A program made the translations under genes and the position numbers. Below, piece by piece: positions 60,382-64,000 of a DNA stretch of 64,000 bases. How positions within the stretch are numbered: the first letter of the stretch is position 1; each line of letters opens with the position of its first letter. The DNA is from Desulfovibrio desulfuricans (GTDB lineage: Bacteria; Desulfobacterota; Desulfovibrionia; Desulfovibrionales; Desulfovibrionaceae), in contig NZ_CP036295.1 of assembly GCF_004801255.1 (NCBI RefSeq), forward strand, positions 867,001-931,000. Direction: 5' to 3'. The notes beneath the pieces are model-generated. The model did not search any database, was not told the DNA's origin, and saw only the letters and a program-made list of their open reading frames with translations.

Positions 60382-60431
60382 AATGGCTGGGGAATCGTTC
60401 AGAAACCTGTCGGGAAAACTGCCCGTTGAAG

Positions 60432-60488
60432 GGGCTTGCCCCCGTCTTTGGTGTAGACCCGGCTTGCCCCCGTCTTTGGTGTAGAGCC
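60432..60488. mobile_element. Right end of an ISL3-type element, terminal repeat duplicated in tandem
   Basis: Two copies, 60432-60460 and 60461-60488, of a sequence that reads GGCTCTACACCAAAG then a G-run and CAAGCC on the minus strand (the first copy begins GGGTCT). The outer end faces tRNA-Thr. The same sequence occurs at 14469 past tRNA-Ala. The element's left part is gone. Confidence 0.65.
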
Positions 60489-60510
60489 TTGAATGTCGGC
60501 TTTTTTGTAC

Positions 60511-60546
60511 AAAAAAAGGACTTGCGGAGTATTCCGTAAGTCCTTT
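60511..60546 (-). terminator. tRNA-Thr terminator
   Basis: On the minus strand AAAGGACTTACGGA pairs with TCCGCAAGTCCTTT, followed by a T-run. Confidence 0.92.
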
Positions 60547-60555
60547 AATTCTTTG

Positions 60556-60631
60556 TGGAGCCCTTGATCAGGATTGAACTGATGACCTCATCCTTACCAA
60601 GGATGCACTCTACCGACTGAGCTACAAGGGC
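60556..60631 (-). tRNA. tRNA-Thr (anticodon GGT)
   Basis: A 76-nt cloverleaf: acceptor GCCCTTG / CAAGGGC, D-arm GCTC...GAGT, anticodon stem CATCC / GGATG around TTGGTAA giving GGT, T-arm with TTCAATC, and an encoded CCA. It reads threonine ACC and ACU codons. Confidence 0.97.
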
Positions 60632-60738
60632 GTAGCAACGAAGAAAGCTTCTATCCTAACCGTTGTGGATCGTCAAGCATTCCTTCACAATTTTTTTCTT
60701 TTTTTAAAAACACGCAGGTCTTGGAATGCCCGGCCCCT

Positions 60739-61335
60739 TTAGTCGGTCAGCATTTTGTGGATAGCGCGGAACAGTGCCCTGCGGGCGTGCGGGGCGCTGT
60801 TGCCGGCGGCTTCCTTGCGCGCGGCAAGGGCCATGGTGCGCAGTTCGCCCGCCTCAAGCGGCTTTTCGCCTGCCGCTACGGGCGCGTCTTCCGCAGGCTG
60901 GGCGGCCTTTGGCCTGGTTGCCAGCAGGGTTTCCACCAGGTCTGTCAGCTCCTCCTCGTCGGCGGAGAGCAGTCGGTCGCGCCACTGCTCGGCCTTGTGC
61001 AGGGCGGCGGTGGCGGCTGCGGAAACCTCGCGGCGCGCATCCAGCATCGCCCGAATGGGCGCGGGGTCGATCTCGCGCATGACGCGGCCGATAAACTGCA
61101 TCTGACGGCGGCGGCCCTCGTGATCGCCAATGCGCGAGTAGAGCGTCAGCGCCTCCTTGAGATCGGCTGGCAGGTCAAGGCTTTTGACCTCCTGGGGTCC
61201 AAGGCGCGTCAGCTCCTCGCCCATGTTTTGCAGGGCAATGCTCTGACGTTTTTTTTCAGAGCGGCTGGGCGTCAGGGAGTCGAACCCATCCGCCTCGTCG
61301 CTGGATTTCCATTGATACTGATTTTTGCGCGGCAT
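60739..61335 (-). CDS. darP: DarP/YjgA-family ribosome-associated protein
   Basis: A 198-residue soluble protein of the DUF615 family (YjgA), which promotes late 50S subunit assembly. EKKRQSIALQNMGEELTRLG, the family N-terminal block, and GRRRQMQFIGRVMREID are visible, and the C-terminal HARRALFRAIHKML matches as well. A 30-residue insert (RPKAAQPAEDAPVAAGEKPL) separates the last two blocks. It is the last gene of the mog-like / mqnP / darP unit, 10 bp after mqnP. Confidence 0.88.
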   Translation of the reverse strand: MPRKNQYQWKSSDEADGFDSLTPSRSEKKRQSIALQNMGEELTRLGPQEVKSLDLPADLKEALTLYSRIGDHEGRRRQMQFIGRVMREIDPAPIRAMLDARREVSAAATAALHKAEQWRDRLLSADEEELTDLVETLLATRPKAAQPAEDAPVAAGEKPLEAGELRTMALAARKEAAGNSAPHARRALFRAIHKMLTD

Positions 61336-61345
61336 GCCGTCTCCG

Positions 61346-62239
61346 TCAGATGTAAATGCCCAGCAGCACGCCGATCAGCACGACCGGCGAAATGATGCCG
61401 TTGAGTGTAAAAAACGCCGTGTTCACGTGGCGCAGGTCCTGGGGTTTCATGAGCCTGTGTTCAACGAGCAGCATGACGCTGATGCCCAGCCACACAACGT
61501 ACCACGGCCACGAAAGCCCGGCGGCAAAGCCCGCCAGCAGCAGAAATATGGACGTCATGGCGTGCGAAAAAGCGGCCACAGTCAGCGCCGTATCCGGCCC
61601 CAGCGAGGCTGGCACGGAATGCAGCTCAAAGGCCACGTCAAAGTCCATGTCCTGAAAGGCATAATAGATGTCAAAGGCAGCCACCCAAAAGGTCACGCCC
61701 CAAAACAGCAGCACCGGCGCAAGCCCCAGGCTCGTTGGGTTGACCGAAAGCCAGCCCGCTAGCGGTGCAAGCCCCAGAGTCGCCCCAAGCCAGAAGTGGC
61801 AAAGGGCCGTAAAGCGCTTGAGCACGCTGTAGATGGCTGCAAACAGCAGCGCAGGCACGGAGAGCCACAGGCATACGGTGTTGAGCGCTGCGCATGCGGC
61901 AATAAAAATAACGGCCATCAGCGCGCAAAAGGCCCAGGTTTGTCCCTTGCTGATGACGCCTGTAACCAGGGGGCGCTGCTGCGTGCGCGGGTTGTCGCTG
62001 TCAAAGGGCAGGTCGGCCAGCCGGTTGAAGGCCATGGCAAACGAGCGTGCCGCGATCATGCCGATGGTCAGAAAAACAAGGCTGCGGGCAGAGGGAAGCC
62101 CCCGCGCGGCCAAAAAAGCGCCAGCCCAGGCGTAGGGCAGGGCAAAAACAGAGTGCTCGATCTTGATCATCCGGCAGATGTCGCCAAACTGGCCAAAAGG
62201 CGTGGAAAGCCTCATGCCGGAGAGCGAAAAAAAACGCAT
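61346..62239 (-). CDS. mqnP: UbiA-family prenyltransferase, MqnP/UbiA type
   Basis: A 297-residue membrane protein with about eight to nine helices. The first aspartate-rich motif is NRLADLPFDSDNPRTQQRPL and the second DIYYAFQDMDFDVAFELHSV, as in 4-hydroxybenzoate-type prenyltransferases. KIEHSVFALPYAWAGAFLAA is a conserved start. In organisms using the futalosine route this enzyme prenylates the 1,4-dihydroxy-6-naphthoate precursor of menaquinone. AAGGAG precedes the ATG. It lies 9 bp after the mog-like gene. Confidence 0.88.
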   Translation of the reverse strand: MRFFSLSGMRLSTPFGQFGDICRMIKIEHSVFALPYAWAGAFLAARGLPSARSLVFLTIGMIAARSFAMAFNRLADLPFDSDNPRTQQRPLVTGVISKGQTWAFCALMAVIFIAACAALNTVCLWLSVPALLFAAIYSVLKRFTALCHFWLGATLGLAPLAGWLSVNPTSLGLAPVLLFWGVTFWVAAFDIYYAFQDMDFDVAFELHSVPASLGPDTALTVAAFSHAMTSIFLLLAGFAAGLSWPWYVVWLGISVMLLVEHRLMKPQDLRHVNTAFFTLNGIISPVVLIGVLLGIYI

Positions 62240-62248
62240 GTGTTCTCC

Positions 62249-63082
62249 TTAACCGCCGCAGTCGGCGGGGTCGCCCTGCAGTTTGGCAAGGGCGTGGGGC
62301 AGGGCGGGCAGCACGGCGGCAAGGTTTTCCACAACGGCCTTGCGGCTGCCCGGCAGGTTGATGATGATGCTTTGCCCCAGCGTGCCTGCGGCCGCGCGCG
62401 ATATGACCGCGTGCGGCGTTTTGGCAAGGCTGGCGACCAGCATGGCCTGTGTAAAGCCCGGCAGGGGCGTATCAAGCAGGGCGGCGGTGATTTGCGGCGT
62501 TATGTCCCGCGGCGAAAGCCCCGTGCCGCCGGTGGTGCAGATGATGTCAAAACCCATGCTCAGGGCCAGGTCGGTGAGCAGGGCGCGCAGCTGGGCCGGT
62601 TCGTCCGGCAGCAAAAAACCCTGGCTGTGGCACAGCGGCATGGCGGAGCCAATCATCTCGGCAATGGTCGGGCCGCTCAGGTCAAGCCTCTGGCCGCGTG
62701 CGCCCTTGTCGGAAAGCGTCACCCAGGCAAGGCTGTGCCCGGTCTTGCGCGCAGTAACTTCAAGCGGCCCCTCTGGCAGGTCGGTGAGCGCGGTCAAAAA
62801 CAGGCACTGGGCAGCATGGGCCGCCTGCCAGGGTTCTTCTCCATTGCCGCCGAGGGCCGACATTCCCGGAGGCAGGGGCATCCAGGCGCGCCCGGTAACC
62901 TTGAGCAGGGCCGTGCCGCAGGCTCCGCAAAAACATGTGCCCACCCTCAGGTGCGGCACAGCCCACGGTTCGGGCGTCATGAGGCCGTGACTGCGGCAAA
63001 AATCTGTATCCGTGGCGGCGACTGGCAGCAGGGGCAGACATTGGCCCCGCTTGCAGGCGTGGACGTGCAGCAGGATATTCAT
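62249..63082 (-). CDS. MogA/MoaB-like protein with a cysteine-rich N-terminal domain
   Basis: A 277-residue protein. Residues about 119-270 are a MoCF-biosynthesis (MogA/MoaB) domain: SDKGARGQRLDLSGP, ICTTGGTGLSPRDITP (181-196) and INLPGSRKAVVENLAA. Such domains adenylate molybdopterin or insert molybdenum. Residues 1-118 are unlike any domain I recognise and hold six cysteines (C10, C15, C29, C50, C52, C55), which may bind a metal or Fe-S cluster. GGAG precedes the start. First gene of the mog-like / mqnP / darP unit. Confidence 0.85.
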   Translation of the reverse strand: MNILLHVHACKRGQCLPLLPVAATDTDFCRSHGLMTPEPWAVPHLRVGTCFCGACGTALLKVTGRAWMPLPPGMSALGGNGEEPWQAAHAAQCLFLTALTDLPEGPLEVTARKTGHSLAWVTLSDKGARGQRLDLSGPTIAEMIGSAMPLCHSQGFLLPDEPAQLRALLTDLALSMGFDIICTTGGTGLSPRDITPQITAALLDTPLPGFTQAMLVASLAKTPHAVISRAAAGTLGQSIIINLPGSRKAVVENLAAVLPALPHALAKLQGDPADCGG

Positions 63083-63306
63083 ACGTTGCTCCGAAGGGCT
63101 GACCGATGGGATGCTATCGGATTGGAGTGGGCAATAGATTATTGTAGCCGCAAGCGCAATGGGTTACAAGTCCGATACGCGCCCGGCTTGCGCGACCTGC
63201 GCGTTGTGAAGTTTTTTCTTTGCCTGCGCGCAGCCCTTGCTGCCCCGCGCGGGCGGCCCCCCCACGCTGCCGTGCAGCGTCATTTTCGTGTATCAAGGAG
63301 TATCCC

Positions 63307-63810
63307 ATGAGTACCCGCAGCCAGGATCAGACCCAGGACCTGAAGGTTCTCGGCACAGGCCGGCTTCAGTCCCCGGAAGGCGGCCCCAGCGTAGCCTTGC
63401 TGGAGGCCTTTCCCAACTGCTTTCCCCAGCGTCCCTATGTGATCAGCATCAGCTTTCCCGAATTTACGTCGTTGTGCCCGGTGACCGGCCAGCCCGACTG
63501 CGGCACCATCACCGTGGAATATATCCCCGACGAACTGTGCGTGGAATCCAAGAGCTTCAAGCTCTACATGTTCGCCTTCCGCAATCACCAGTCCTTTATG
63601 GAAACCATCACCAACAATGTGCTGGAAGACCTGCGCACCCTGCTTAATCCGTGCTGGTGCAGGGTCAAGGGGCTGTTTGCGCCGCGCGGCGGCACGCGCA
63701 TCCACGTGTTTGCCGAAACGTTCAAGGACGGCATGCCCGAAGAGCAGAACCGCCTTGTGCGCGAAGCCGTGGCCGCGTGGAAGTCAGAGCCTGATCCGCA
63801 CCGTCCGTAG
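63307..63810 (+). CDS. queF: NADPH-dependent 7-cyano-7-deazaguanine reductase
   Basis: A 167-residue enzyme reducing preQ0 to preQ1 for queuosine in tRNA. EFTSLCPVTGQPDCGTI supplies the catalytic cysteine and the aspartate, VESKSFKLYMFAFRNHQSF is the QueF motif, and PRGGTRIHVFAETF is near the end. The short, single-domain length fits the YkvM-type subfamily. AAGGAG precedes the start. No preQ1 riboswitch is evident upstream. Confidence 0.95.
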   Translation: MSTRSQDQTQDLKVLGTGRLQSPEGGPSVALLEAFPNCFPQRPYVISISFPEFTSLCPVTGQPDCGTITVEYIPDELCVESKSFKLYMFAFRNHQSFMETITNNVLEDLRTLLNPCWCRVKGLFAPRGGTRIHVFAETFKDGMPEEQNRLVREAVAAWKSEPDPHRP

Positions 63811-63877
63811 GCGCGTCTGGCGTCGCCCCCGGCGGTGATGGATGCCCTGAACTTTTGCAGGACTGCAACGAGGAACA

Positions 63878-64000
63878 ATGATCGCTTCTGACAGCGGCGG
63901 CACACAAGGGCAGCGTAGCGAGGCCCCGGATGACGCTTCCGGCGCAGCCGGAAACGGCTCTCGGCCTGCGGGCGGCTTTGCCCGCACGGCGGCCCTGCTG
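63878..64000 (+). CDS. Start of a gene cut by the right edge
   Basis: Forty-one codons open to the edge, starting ATG with GAGGAA upstream. The product so far is hydrophilic and Gly/Ser/Ala-rich (IASDSGGTQGQRSEAPDDAS), turning hydrophobic at the end (GGFARTAALL). Function cannot be judged. Confidence 0.5.
   Translation, partial: MIASDSGGTQGQRSEAPDDASGAAGNGSRPAGGFARTAALL

Noticed and set aside
63083-63306. PreQ1 riboswitch upstream of queF
   Set aside because: No short H-type pseudoknot pattern with the A-rich tail near the ribosome site was found.
61796-63310. 504-codon frame opposite mqnP and the mog-like gene
   Set aside because: It crosses two well-supported genes and their junction and has no recognisable domain.

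Overview
The window looks like a chromosomal segment of a Desulfovibrio-type sulfate-reducing bacterium (Desulfovibrionaceae). No single marker gene proves this. The case rests on a moderately GC-rich genome, a 62-residue 2[4Fe-4S] ferredoxin, rubrerythrin, hydrogenase maturation genes hypA and hypB, an IMP cyclohydrolase without its formyltransferase half, a futalosine-type MqnP prenyltransferase, two large chemoreceptors, and many short operons on both strands.

Layout. 1-5.4 kb: a MocR-type regulator cut by the left edge, divergent from a DMT-family exporter, then two paralogous chemoreceptors. 5.7-11.6 kb: an orphan oligopeptide-ABC ATPase, a lipid-transport operon mlaF / mlaDCA that has no mlaE permease, then yebC and rlmE. 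11.8-18.0 kb: sodC, a CgeB-like glycosyltransferase, tRNA-Ala(CGC), an HD-domain protein overlapping ddl, a CatA-like acetyltransferase and a second DMT exporter. 18.1-21.6 kb: a tight minus-strand CDP-sugar operon, rfbF-rfbG-epimerase-UbiA. 22.6-33.7 kb: hflX, IMP cyclohydrolase, exonuclease III, a small ORF, an RND adaptor and speA, bracketed by two composite non-coding repeat loci with the same internal order. 33.7-41.7 kb: an OppF-like ATPase coupled to cobT, an HtrA protease, ferredoxin, a YkgJ / unknown / TPR operon, yigZ with a DUF985 cupin, and rubrerythrin. 42.2-50.4 kb: ctpA-type protease, divergent polysaccharide deacetylase, ndk and proC, then AMIN and TPR proteins, hypA and hypB. 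50.6-60.3 kb: a SPOR protein, a DUF1254 protein, a YbhGFSR-like ABC exporter, a potassium-channel protein and small secreted proteins. 60.3-64 kb: an ISL3-type insertion-sequence remnant, tRNA-Thr(GGT), a mog-like / mqnP / darP operon, queF and a gene cut by the right edge.

Most genes are housekeeping or envelope functions. The more unusual signals are non-coding. Seven ~356-bp units, each with a ~98-bp imperfect palindrome, lie in two arrays. Each array is followed by the same ~250-bp element and a ~75-bp tandem repeat, and each locus sits between two convergent genes. In addition, ISL3-type terminal-repeat sequences lie just past the terminators of both tRNA genes. Other points worth attention are the UbiA enzyme in a CDP-sugar operon, a split pair of oligopeptide ATPases, and a ddl / CatA-like / exporter run.
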